From: Heracleum sosnowskyi
Lineage: Eukaryota > Streptophyta > Magnoliopsida > Apiales > Apiaceae
Assembly (NCBI GenBank): GCA_030848705.1
Contig: CM061245.1
Span: 41,978,711-42,042,710 of the forward strand
DNA: 64,000 nt
Direction: 5' to 3'
In this document: positions 47,575 to 57,649 of the stretch, in pieces
Position numbering within the stretch: the stretch's first letter is position 1
How the letters are laid out: every line of letters starts with the position of its first letter
Program-made: the position numbers and the translations under genes
Notes under the pieces: model-generated
What the model was told of the DNA's origin: nothing
Seen by the model: the letters and a program-made list of their open reading frames with translations, nothing else
Database searches by the model: none

Positions 47575-49031
47575 TGTTGGAGATAATCAATATTACAGCA
47601 ACATGGAGGCAGTTATATAATAGATATAGCAATGACAGGCCAAGACCAAAGTTAACAAAACAAAGCATGAAGGTCGAAAGCATGCATATCAGAAACTGAT
47701 AAATAACCAGGGAGACAGAAACAGTACCTGTAGCCATAGCTTAACAGTGTATATAAGAACAGAAATTACGAAGCAAACAGCTGAGTCATCAGGAGTTCGA
47801 GAAATCCTGACTGTTCTTGAAGAGTTATTCGCCCCCACTTACTGTGTCAGGTTGTCGGCGAGATACTACTTCCAGGATAAAACAGCTCCGAGCAAGGTGT
47901 TCACAGCAACAGCAGCGCTCAACTACGACCAGCACCTCAGTCGCCGGAGAACCAGAAAACTACAGAGAATACTATATGGAGAGGGAGGGCAGAGAGAGTT
48001 TTTGAGAGAAGTGTGTTTTGCAAACTTCTGTGTCTTTCAACTGAGCTACAAGGGCCACTATTTATAGTGGTTCCTTTCTGTAACTGAAGCATACACATTA
48101 ATTCTTTCCGTAACAGCTGATCATATTAAATAAAAAAAATCAAAACTGACCATTTAATGAATAAACGTTTTTGATTTAAATTTAATAACCTGAGCTGTTA
48201 CATCTTTTTCATGTTTATCCACATATACAGATTTAATATTTATTTTAAACATATCCATCAAATCATGTCCAGGTTCATATCAGTTTCTGTTGCCCATCAG
48301 AGTTTAGTTTCTGTTGACCATCAGAGTTTAACTTGTTGTCCATCAGAGTTTAACTAGTTTTCCATCAGAGTTTACTGATAAACCAACTCCATCAGAGTTT
48401 ACTAGTTAAATACTGATAAACCAACTCCATCAGAGTTTACTAGTTAAATACTGATAAACCAACTCCATCAGAGTTTACTAGTTAAATTCTGATAACCCAA
48501 CCCAATTTGACAACTGATAACCCAGCCCAATTTGATAAATTAATTCTAATAAAATATTAAATCACATAGATAAAAACTCTCGCCCAGGTCGCCTCGCGTA
48601 CGCGAGACGCCGAGACATTCGCCCAAATCGTCCTTCGACCCGACCCGGTCCGGTCCGGTGCGGTCCGGTGCGTGGCGTGGCGAGGCGGGCGGCGGCGCGC
48701 GTGTGTGTGTGTGCGCGCGTGAAGCACACACCAACACCATGCACCATCACACACCTTAGTAGTTGTATACTACTCATGTGTGTAATGCTATATAAAGCCA
48801 CCAAGTCCCCTTATTCTTTTCTATGTGGGATAAATGAAACATCATTATAACAAGCTTTTTCAAGCTTCTTCCTTCATCTCAATTTCTCTTATGGATTTAA
48901 ACAAGAAAATTATTAAACCCATACATGAAAGTTTAAGTTCCCATAGCAAGGAACAACTTCCAATCATTAGAAATTTGAATTAACATCAAGAATATACTTA
49001 ATTATATCCTTAAACTATCAATTTTCTAACA
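47575..49031 (-). repeat. Copia array LTR 2 (1457 bp, shared)
   Basis: Serves as 5' LTR of the left internal copy and 3' LTR of the right one. Slightly longer than the others, chiefly through an extra CCGGT-type unit in the GC-rich block near 48,645-48,670. Confidence 0.93.
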
Positions 49032-49043
49032 ATCCCCCACAAA
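49032..49043 (-). other. Polypurine tract of right internal copy
   Basis: Minus strand TTTGTGGGGGAT abuts LTR 2. Confidence 0.8.
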
Positions 49044-49554
49044 TCCATATAGAATTGTAGACAGGTTCTTATCATGACTTGGTTTTTCAGAGTCGGTACC
49101 CTTCCGGGTTTGAACCCTCCTAAGTCCCCTACTTCGATGGCTACCGGATTCAGATGGAATTATTTCACCTTGAATCTTAATCCATTAAGTTTAACCATTC
49201 TCCATAGACGACGACAAGTCAAAGGCTATGGTGCCAATCTACGGCTTTGAGACATTAATGGTCTTGTCTCGATCCTGTTCGTCGAATGCTTCAAGGAATA
49301 ACCCTTTCCTCTAATTGCGACCTCACAATCACATTCGCTTAGCTGGGCATCTCCAGAGATGTACTGCAACCATCTCGTCAAATGACTTGACCCCATTCAG
49401 AGTTTTTAAACTCTTACTATTCAGCAGTTTCATTACCTTATAGGTTTACAGGGGATAGACCCAGATACTAAGTATCATCTATGTATCAAGGTACTCCCAA
49501 CTCATCCTTACAGCTTGTTATTACCACATTGAATACACTTCGAGGGATCTCCTC
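49044..49554 (-). other. 3' untranslated region of right copia copy
   Basis: Matches 30,712-31,222. No ORF of note. Confidence 0.6.
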
Positions 49555-52500
49555 TCATGTGTATTGGGTTCCCACTGTTGATGAGTCGTGATGGGTTGTC
49601 AGTCCCATCCCCAACCTCGACTTAAGGACCACTGCAGGTTCCAGTCCTTTAGTCAAAGGATCAGCTATATTTTCTTGAGTTCCAATGAACTCTACAGCTA
49701 TAATCCTATCAGACACTAATCCCCTTATAGACTTAAGTCTAACTTGGACGTGTCTCTTTGTTTTAGCATTGTACTTTTTACTGCTAATCTTGTCGATAGT
49801 TGTTCGACTATCACAATGAATAGCAATAGCAGGAAGCGGTCTACTTACTACAGGTATCACGGACATCAGTCCGTGTAACCATTCAGCCTCCGTCCCAGTG
49901 GCATCAAGTGCACACAACTCAGCCTCAAAAGTAGACCGAGTTAATATAGTCTGTTTTGTCGACTTCCAAGATATTGCTCCACCCCCTAGGGTGAACACGT
50001 ATCCAGTCACTCCATTGGAACCAGACTTCTTAGCTATCCAACTTGCATCACTGTACCCTTCAAGTACACCAGGAAATCTCCTATAGTGTAATCCAAGGTA
50101 CATTGTGCCTTTCAGATATCTACGCACTCTATCAAGAGCATCCCAATGAGTTCTGTTCGGACAGCTTGTATATCTAGCTAGCTTAGACACAGAATATGAT
50201 ATATCTGGTCTAGTACAGTTAGCAAGATACTGCAAGCTTCCAATAATCTGAGAATACCTTAACTGAGACACAGGGACTCCTGAACTATTCTTGACAAGGG
50301 CAACTTTAGAATCATAGGGTGTACTAGCGATTCTACATTGTGAATAACCATATTTCTCAAGTATAGATTTCTCTATATAATGAGATTGCGATAGGGTTAT
50401 TCCATCAGCTGACTGAGTCAGCTTGATACCAAGAATCACGCTAGCTTCACCCATATCCTTCATCTCAAAGTGCCTTTTCAAGAAATCCTTTGTCTCGTTA
50501 ATAATCTCAATATTGGTTCCAAACAGTAGTATGTCATCCACATATAAGCATAATACGACACATTCACTACCTTTAACTTTTGAGTAGACACACTTATCGC
50601 TATCATTACTAACAAAACTGAATGTCACAATCGTTTCATCGAACTTCTTGTGCCAGTCCCTGGGACCTTGTCTTAAGCCATAAATAGATTTGATTAACTT
50701 ACATACTTTCCTTTCGTTGCCAGATGCAACAAACCCCTCAGGCTGATCCATATAAATCTCTTCTTCAAGTTCACCATGAAGAAAAGCTGTCTTCACATCC
50801 ATTTGATGGATGATCAGACCATGTACGGAAGCCAATGCTACAAGCATTCGGATTGTTATCATTTTGGCAACAGGATAGTATGTATCAAAGAAATCAATTC
50901 CTTCCATTTGCTTAAAACCCTTAGCCACCAGTCTAGCCTTGTACTTCTCTATTGAGCCATCAGGGTTCAACTTCCTTTTAAAGATCCACTTGCACCCAAT
51001 AGTAGAACACCCAGGAGGGAGATCAACTAACTCCCATGTTCCGTTAGAAACAATAGAGTCAATTTCACTCTTTACAGCGCCCTTCCAGTGCCTAGACTCC
51101 GAGGAGTCCATAGCTTGTCGGAAAGTTAAAGGTTCATCCTCGACATTGTAAGTGATGAAATCACTTCCAAAGTCCTTGACTACCTTTGCACGCTTACTCC
51201 TCCTAGGTTCCTCTTCCTCCCTAGGAGTAGAGCTACTACCAGGTTCCGCCCCCACATTTGTCATCTTTTCCACATGATCAGGAATAGAACTTGATGTGTG
51301 AGTGAGATCTTCCTCAGAAGTACCTTGAGGTATACCAGTCTTCATAGGGTAGACATCCTCAAAGAATGTAGCATCACGAAATTCAACTATCGTGTTAGCC
51401 ACTATACCATCTATGTCAGATTTTATTACCAAAAATCTCATAGCTGTAGTGGTTTCAAGATAGCCCAGAAAGATACAATCAACCGTCTTCGGACCTAGTT
51501 TCTTCCTCTTGTGTTCAGGGACAAGTACCTTTGCAAGGCACCCCCACACTCGAAGATACTTGAGACTAGTCCTCTTGCCTTTCAATAACTCATAAGGTGT
51601 CTTATCCATGTGTTTCATAGGGACTCTGTTCAGAATATGGCAAGCCGTATTCAGAGCCTCTCCCCACATGTATTTAGGCAACCCAGAGTTAATAAGCATA
51701 CTGTTAATCATATCTTTGAACGTTCTGTTCTTTCGCTCAGCGACCCCATTAGACTCAGGTGTGTATGGTGGAGTAACTTCATGAACTATTCCATTGCTTG
51801 CGCAAAATTCATTAAAGGAGTTACTCGTATACTCACCACCTCTATCTGATCTCAACCTTTTAAGTACCTTACCAGTTTGTTTCTCAACTTCAGTTTTATA
51901 AATCATGAATTTGCTAAGTGCTTCATCCTTATGTTTAAGTAAATAAACATAACAGTATCTACTACTATCATCTATAAAAGTAATGAAGTATCTAAAATGG
52001 TCCTTAGTTAACATACCACCAAATTCACAAATATCAGTGTGTACTAAATCTAACAAGTTTGAATCCCTAACAACATTATGAAAAGGTTTCCTTATTTGTT
52101 TAGCAGACACACATACTTGACATTTAGAATTCTTTTCTATAGTATGTTTTGGAATCAACTCTAAGTTCATCATATTTTTAAGAGCACCAAAATTTAAGTG
52201 ACCAAGTCTAGCATGCCATAAGTTGGATGATTCTACACTGTTAACAGAAGGTGTAATTTCATTAAAGGAAGTGCCCAAAACAGGCTCAGCATTTATAACA
52301 AATAAACCATTTGACAAGTAACCCTTGCCAAAGAAAGTACCAGTGTGAATAAGAACTACTTTATTACATCTTAAGGAAATTTCAAAACCATTCGTAACTA
52401 AACGGCTTCCACTTATTATATTTCTACGCATGTCGGGAACATGATGCACTCTTGTCAGGGATAGAATACGCCCCGAAGGAAACTTCAGGTCCACGTCTCC

Positions 52501-53667
52501 CACTCCATGAACTTGAGCGGCACTCGCATTCCCCATCGTCACTGTCATGCTATGACTCTGTTGATAAGATACAAACAAACTAATATCAGCACAAATATGC
52601 ACATTAGCTCCAGTATCAATCAACCATTCATTTGACAGATAAGTGGAAAATAGTACAGGGCTGTAGGTCACATACCGGTTTTCGTTGGTTTCAGAAGCCG
52701 AAGCCTCACCAACAACCATGTTCACTACAGGCCCACTTGTGGTTCCAAGTACAGCATTCGCTTGCGCTACCACCTCGGTTTTCTTCGCTTTCTTTGTAGG
52801 ACAGTCCTTACTCCAGTGCCCAACCTGCCCACAAGACCAACATGGTTTGTTTGCCTTTGGTTTCTTGGCCTTATCCTTGTCTATCTTAGGTTTATTAACA
52901 TTACCCTTCCTAGCTACAGCCTTCCTTTTCTGTCCTACGGTTACTACATTCACCTTCGAGCTACCGTGTTCAGATGGCATCACATGTCCCTGTTTGGACT
53001 TGTGTTGTTCTTGCACCGAGATGTCCAGCATAAGGTTGGTCCAGGTGATCTCTCCTTTCTGTCTTTTCAGGGAGAGAGCGAACTCTTCCCAAGACTTCGG
53101 AAGCTTTTCAATCACGCTCATAACCTTGAACTTATCAGGGAGATCCATGTCGGATTCCTTCAAAGCATGCACTATCATCTCGAACTCATGCACCTGCTCA
53201 GTCATGGATTTGTTGTCTACCAGCTTAAATTCAAGGAACCTCGCTACAGAATACTTTTCCAGACCTTGAGAGTCAGTATTGTGAGTGAGGTCCAGCTTCT
53301 CCCATAAGAGCTTAGCACTATAGGCATCAGATGAATAAACATCAAACAGAGTGTTCGTTAAGGCTGCCAGAATGGCTGCCCTAGCCACCCCATCCTTCTC
53401 AGCCCACATTGCATGAGCCTTAACTGTTTCAGCTTTTTCTTGAACCACCACCGGTTTCTCATACTCCACAACAGGCCACATACCCTTTACAGTTAACCAC
53501 AATTTCATCCTTTTCTGCCAGCGTGAAAAGCCGACACCACCGTTGAATTTCTCAGGTAAGCCCGTTAGTTCAACGGGTTGTGGGAAACGGTAAGTGGTCC
53601 AATCAATGACCCCAGCAGACACATTAGACGTACTACCATCTACAGTAACTCCAGTTTCATTAACCAT
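49555..53667 (-). CDS. copia gag-pol polyprotein, intact
   Basis: A 1370-residue frame, start chosen at ATG 53,667-53,665 (MVNETGV), 39 bp after the LTR. In order: gag; one CCHC knuckle CWSCGQVGHWSKDC (about residue 274); protease WLIDTGANVHIC (about 347); integrase with WHARLGH...CQVC zinc ligands (about 495-530), LVHTDIC, RSDRGGEY and SNGVAERKN (about 537-645); reverse transcriptase with YVDDILLFG (about 1040); RNase H with YSDASW and GTEAEWL (about 1207-1255). All motifs look functional and there is no stop or frameshift. The integrase-before-reverse-transcriptase order marks Ty1/copia. The frame is open a further 67 codons into the LTR (ATG at 53,868), encoding a very hydrophobic stretch. 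With complete LTRs on both sides this copy could be active. Confidence 0.94.
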   Translation of the reverse strand: MVNETGVTVDGSTSNVSAGVIDWTTYRFPQPVELTGLPEKFNGGVGFSRWQKRMKLWLTVKGMWPVVEYEKPVVVQEKAETVKAHAMWAEKDGVARAAILAALTNTLFDVYSSDAYSAKLLWEKLDLTHNTDSQGLEKYSVARFLEFKLVDNKSMTEQVHEFEMIVHALKESDMDLPDKFKVMSVIEKLPKSWEEFALSLKRQKGEITWTNLMLDISVQEQHKSKQGHVMPSEHGSSKVNVVTVGQKRKAVARKGNVNKPKIDKDKAKKPKANKPCWSCGQVGHWSKDCPTKKAKKTEVVAQANAVLGTTSGPVVNMVVGEASASETNENRYVTYSPVLFSTYLSNEWLIDTGANVHICADISLFVSYQQSHSMTVTMGNASAAQVHGVGDVDLKFPSGRILSLTRVHHVPDMRRNIISGSRLVTNGFEISLRCNKVVLIHTGTFFGKGYLSNGLFVINAEPVLGTSFNEITPSVNSVESSNLWHARLGHLNFGALKNMMNLELIPKHTIEKNSKCQVCVSAKQIRKPFHNVVRDSNLLDLVHTDICEFGGMLTKDHFRYFITFIDDSSRYCYVYLLKHKDEALSKFMIYKTEVEKQTGKVLKRLRSDRGGEYTSNSFNEFCASNGIVHEVTPPYTPESNGVAERKNRTFKDMINSMLINSGLPKYMWGEALNTACHILNRVPMKHMDKTPYELLKGKRTSLKYLRVWGCLAKVLVPEHKRKKLGPKTVDCIFLGYLETTTAMRFLVIKSDIDGIVANTIVEFRDATFFEDVYPMKTGIPQGTSEEDLTHTSSSIPDHVEKMTNVGAEPGSSSTPREEEEPRRSKRAKVVKDFGSDFITYNVEDEPLTFRQAMDSSESRHWKGAVKSEIDSIVSNGTWELVDLPPGCSTIGCKWIFKRKLNPDGSIEKYKARLVAKGFKQMEGIDFFDTYYPVAKMITIRMLVALASVHGLIIHQMDVKTAFLHGELEEEIYMDQPEGFVASGNERKVCKLIKSIYGLRQGPRDWHKKFDETIVTFSFVSNDSDKCVYSKVKGSECVVLCLYVDDILLFGTNIEIINETKDFLKRHFEMKDMGEASVILGIKLTQSADGITLSQSHYIEKSILEKYGYSQCRIASTPYDSKVALVKNSSGVPVSQLRYSQIIGSLQYLANCTRPDISYSVSKLARYTSCPNRTHWDALDRVRRYLKGTMYLGLHYRRFPGVLEGYSDASWIAKKSGSNGVTGYVFTLGGGAISWKSTKQTILTRSTFEAELCALDATGTEAEWLHGLMSVIPVVSRPLPAIAIHCDSRTTIDKISSKKYNAKTKRHVQVRLKSIRGLVSDRIIAVEFIGTQENIADPLTKGLEPAVVLKSRLGMGLTTHHDSSTVGTQYT

Positions 53668-53688
53668 AACGCTAAATATTATATAACA

Positions 53689-53705
53689 GAATAACTCTTC
53701 AAGAA
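53689..53705 (-). other. LTR-adjacent segment complementary to the LTR (candidate self-priming site)
   Basis: On the minus strand the LTR ends ...CTCCAACA, and the next 17 nt are TTCTTGAAGAGTTATTC. The exact complement, GAATAACTCTTCAAGAA, occurs within the LTR on the same strand (53,961-53,945). If these pair, the 3' end of the LTR segment sits exactly at the LTR border, pointing into U5, as a reverse transcription primer must. No initiator-Met site (TGGTATCAGAGC) is present. A tRNA fragment match elsewhere cannot be excluded by eye. Confidence 0.7.
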
Positions 53706-55155
53706 TGTTGGAGATAATCAATATTACAGCAACATGGAGGCAGTTATATAATAGATATAGCAATGACAGGCCAAGACCAAAGTTAACAAAACAAAGCATG
53801 AAGGTCGAAAGCATGCATATCAGAAACTGATAAATAACCAGGGAGACAGAAACAGTACCTGTAGCCATAGCTTAACAGTGTATATAAGAACAGAAATTAC
53901 GAAGCAAACAGCTGAGTCGTCAGGAGTTCGAGAAATCCTGACTGTTCTTGAAGAGTTATTCGCCCCCACTTACTGTGTCAGGTTGTCGGCGAGATACTAC
54001 TTCCAGGATAAAACAGCTCCGAGCAAGGTGTTCACAGCTACAGCAGTGCTCAACTACGACCAGCACCTCAGTCGCCGGAGAACCAGAAAACTACAGAGAA
54101 TACTATATGGAGAGGGAGGGCAGAGAGAGTTTTTGAGAGAAGTGTGTTTTGCAAACTTCTGTGTCTTTCAACTGAGCTACAAGGGCCACTATTTATAGTG
54201 GTTCCTTTCTGTAACTGAAGCATACACATTAATTCTTTCCGTAACAGCTGATCATATTAAATAAAAAAAATCAAAACTGACCATTTAATGAATAAACGTT
54301 TTTGATTTAAATTTAATAACCTGAGCTGTTACATCTTTTTCATGTTTATCCACATATACAGATTTAATATTTATTTTAAACATATCCATCAAATCATGTC
54401 CAGGTTCATATCAGTTTCTGTTGCCCATCAGAGTTTAGTTTCTGTTGACCATCAGAGTTTAACTTGTTGTCCATCAGAGTTTAACTAGTTGTCCATCAGA
54501 GTTTACTGATAAACCAACTCCATCAGAGTTTGCTAGTTAAATACTGATAAACCAACTCCATCAGAGTTTACTAGTTAAATACTGATAAACCAACTCCATC
54601 AGAGTTTACTAGTTAAATTCTGATAACCCAACCCAATTTGACAACTGATAACCCAGCCCAATTTGATAAATTAATTCTAATAAAATATTAAATCACATAG
54701 ATAAAAACTCTCGCCCAGGTCGCCTCGCGTACGCGAGACGCCAAGACATTCGCCCAAATCGCCCTTCGACCCGACCCGACCCGGTGCGGTCCGGTACGTG
54801 GCGTGGCGAGGCGGGCGGCGGCGCGCGTGTGTGTGTGTGCGCGTGAAGCACACACCAACACCATGCACCATCACACACCTTAGTAGTTGTATACTACTCA
54901 TGTGTGTAATGCTATATAAAGCCACCAAGTCCCCTTATTCTTTTCTATGTGGGATAAATGAAACATCATTATAACAAGCTTTTTCAAGCTTCTTCCTTCA
55001 TCTCAATTTCTCTTATGGATTTAAACAAGAAAATTATTAAACCCATACATGAAAGTTTAAGTTCCCATAGCAAGGAACAACTTCCAATCATTAGAAATTT
55101 GAATTAACATCAAGAATATACTTAATTATATCCTTAAACTATCAATTTTCTAACA
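53706..55155 (-). repeat. Copia array LTR 3 (1450 bp)
   Basis: 5' LTR of the right copy. TATAAATAG for minus-strand transcription lies at about 54,190-54,198. It ends TTTCTAACA on the plus strand, followed by the outer target-site duplication GTTAC. Confidence 0.93.
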
Positions 55156-55160
55156 GTTAC

Positions 55161-55439
55161 TTAGTAAGATTTTAAGTTTATTTTAGTATTACATGGTGGC
55201 ATGACATTGTCATCCCGTGATAGTTAATTTACAACAACTATTTCGGAATAGAATGACAATTCAGATTGTGTCTAAGGTAGAGTATCAAGGTACAACATAC
55301 TTGCGTTAATATCTCTCATTTATCTCTAATACGATTGGAACCTTTAATATCTCTAACTAGCTATTAGACAACATATTTGGATTAAGGTTTACGGTCATAT
55401 CAACATCAGAGTAATCTTTTCGTCGGTTATGGATTCAGA
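55161..55439. other. Spacer
   Basis: Flank of the copia array; no feature recognised. Confidence 0.4.
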
Positions 55440-55975
55440 AATTTTTTTCCGATTCGGGACGGATAACGATGTAGTTTTATAAAAAAAACTCAAGGAGTTG
55501 GGCGGGGGTCAGTGTCTTCCCGCCTAACCCGCCCCGAAATTCTCCATTCCTCATTCCTCACCCCGCTCCCCGTTTATCGATCCCTGAATGTAATACATTT
55601 ATTATATTTTACATATAAATATATTTAAAAATATTAAAAATAGATCTAACTTACATTTTTTCATAAGTTCAAAATATTTTAACCTTTATTAATTAAAACA
55701 TTATAATAGAATACATGTATTCTTAGTTTTATCTTTTACTTAAACTATAAATAAATTTTGTTTCAAAGAATGTTTACAATGTGACATAAAACTAAAAAAT
55801 ATATATATTACAATATGATATATTAACTTTTTTTTTAAAAAAATTACAAGACATTTATTCATTTATTTTTAAAAAAGAAAGGATTCCCCAATTTCCGCGG
55901 GGATCCTCTTTCCCTGTTCGGGGCGGGGATGGAGGAGAAAAAAAAGTCCCCGTTCATGGATCAGAGCGTGTTCCG
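55440..55975. repeat. Possible non-autonomous element with GC-rich ends
   Basis: Two GC-rich blocks with related composition in opposite sense (around ACCCGCCCCGAAATTCTCC at 55,527 and GGGGCGGGGATGGAGGAG at 55,920) flank about 300 bp of AT-rich DNA. This resembles short hAT-like elements common in plants. Terminal repeats and a target-site duplication could not be fixed. Confidence 0.35.
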
Positions 55976-56754
55976 GGAGTAATTTCAAGCTAAGATCGAT
56001 TATGGGAATAATACTTCCTAATACCATCCTTACCGACTTTCGTTAGGCTCCTTTTTTCCACATGTTCTCCTACTTACAGTCTAATAGAATAGGCTGCGAG
56101 AAATACCAGGTACCTTGTAAAAAAATGAGATACGTTTTTCATATTGTATTGATAGAAAAAATTACGTACGACCCAATTTGTAGAACTAATCGCCCAACCG
56201 AGTGAATTTGCACAACTGCCTAACATCTCACCGTTCAAACTCGTGGTAGGACATCCGTATTATCAAGTTTTAGTTCTTCATCCCCAAGCCTAAACCCTCC
56301 AATTTCGTACACGATATGAAAACACGACACGAAAATGACACGATAATATTGTGTTTTTGTTTACCTTTGCAATATACGAACATGAGAAAGTACACGAATA
56401 CGAAAGTACACAGATAAATTTAGTGCCAGTTTTGGGTTTACCTATAGGTACACGAAACGAAAGTACACAAAACAAATAAATAATTAAATAAATATTTTAA
56501 AATTATATAAATAGATATTATCAATGATATTGTACATATAATTTTTACTATAATAGAATAGAAAATAGTTTCAAATTTAAGTTTAACAAGATTTGACCAC
56601 ACTTGAGTCATTATGCCTTATTAAGGCTTAACTAGCAAAAAAATAACAAAAAAAATTAACATTTAATTAGTATATTTTTATTTAAAATTACACGAAATAT
56701 GACACAAAAAGTACCCGACATGAAGGTACACGAACACGTAATTACATGAATCCT
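55976..56754. repeat. Spacer and ACACGA-rich element remnant
   Basis: From about 56,310 to 56,750 the sequence is full of ACACGAAA/TACACGAA motifs at both ends of an AT-rich core. It looks like a small degraded DNA element. It appears to cut into the left side of the following LTR. No coding signal; boundaries are uncertain. Confidence 0.3.
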
Positions 56755-57175
56755 TAATGGATCCTGATTAGGCTTAGCATTAGCCTCCATATTCTACATA
56801 TCCATTAATAATCAACATGACTTATTCAGCTTAAAAATTAATATTTCAACTTCAACATCAGGATTACAAATCAGGAATACATATCAGGACTGCACATCAG
56901 GATTGTATATCAGGATTACATATCATGATTGCATATCAATATTACATATCAGGATTGCATATCGGGAATGTTCATCAGGATTGTTCCTCAGGATTGCATC
57001 TCAGGATTGTACCATCAGGATTACACAAGCATGTTACATTGAGTCTTATCCGTAGATAAGCTACCCTTCTACGGATACTGCAAAAGCATGCTATCCGTTG
57101 AAGACTATATTTTTACTTATACAATTTTCACTAAGTTAATCTAGTTATCATCAAGAAACAACATAGTTCCTAACA
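56755..57175 (-). repeat. 3' LTR (partial) of Sirevirus-like copia element
   Basis: The right terminus CCTAACA (minus strand TGTTAGG) at 57,175 is followed by a polypurine tract. The far end is not found; the similarity to LTR-like sequence fades into the ACACGA-rich remnant near 56,755. Contains the tandem repeat at 56,858-57,016. Confidence 0.6.
56858..57016. repeat. Short tandem repeat, CATATCAGGATTGC-like, about 10 copies
   Basis: Variable units of about 13-16 bp around ATCAGGATTG/ATCAGGATTA follow one another through the LTR. Confidence 0.8.
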
Positions 57176-57186
57176 ATCTCCCCCAA
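57176..57186 (-). other. Polypurine tract
   Basis: Minus strand TTGGGGGAGAT abuts the LTR terminus TGTTAGG. Confidence 0.75.
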
Positions 57187-57649
57187 TTTATGCCTGGTTG
57201 AGAATCAGTCATAAATTAAGAGTCTTGATGATAACAAAACCACTCATAATAAATAAACAGTAAGCAGTAGAAATTGTATTAAGCTACATTATGGAAATAC
57301 TGAAGAGTAGAGATAATTACTTAGAGAGTGCTCCTCTAGACTGAGCAGGTTTAATTCCTTTTTTTCTCTCTTGGAGGCTGAATCTTTTGTTTCCCTTCCT
57401 TAGCATAGTTTGCCTTGATTTGATCTTGAAGCTTTATGTAGAATGCATCTTCCTCAACAATTTTGGATCCAGCTTGCCTTGAAACCATCTAAGGTACTTA
57501 TTGCTAGCCTTAGACAATTGATCTTCAATCCTGAAGAATCTTCAATAGCCCTTGTCATCCTTGAATTCCATCATCCAGTAAGGTTGGAGATGGATTCTTT
57601 GTCCATTGTAAGAGATCTTCAACTTTCTTGGCAAGCTATTAGGAGAATT
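57187..57649 (-). other. 3' untranslated region of Sirevirus-like element
   Basis: Between the 3' ORF stop (57,650-57,652) and the polypurine tract. Short plus-strand ORFs (57,443-57,733) run antisense to element sequence and are not convincing. Confidence 0.5.

Larger units (their letters stand above)
29248..55155 (-). mobile_element. Tandem Ty1/copia array: LTR-internal-LTR-internal-LTR
   Basis: Three LTRs (29,248-30,699; 47,575-49,031; 53,706-55,155) separate two internal regions, each 4674 bp after removing the nested gypsy element. Only the outermost ends carry a target-site duplication, GTTAC (29,243-29,247 and 55,156-55,160), so this was one integration. The tandem form arose by unequal LTR recombination or by integrating a dimer. 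The left target overlaps the right duplication of the solo LTR. All parts are in minus orientation; 53,706-55,155 acts as the 5' LTR for the right copy. The left internal copy holds the gypsy element 33,787-45,982. Confidence 0.93.

Noticed and set aside
54150..54180. Minus-strand GTAGCTCAGTTGAAAGA, like a tRNA A box
   Set aside because: No B box, acceptor stem or cloverleaf could be built. Likely chance within the LTR leader.
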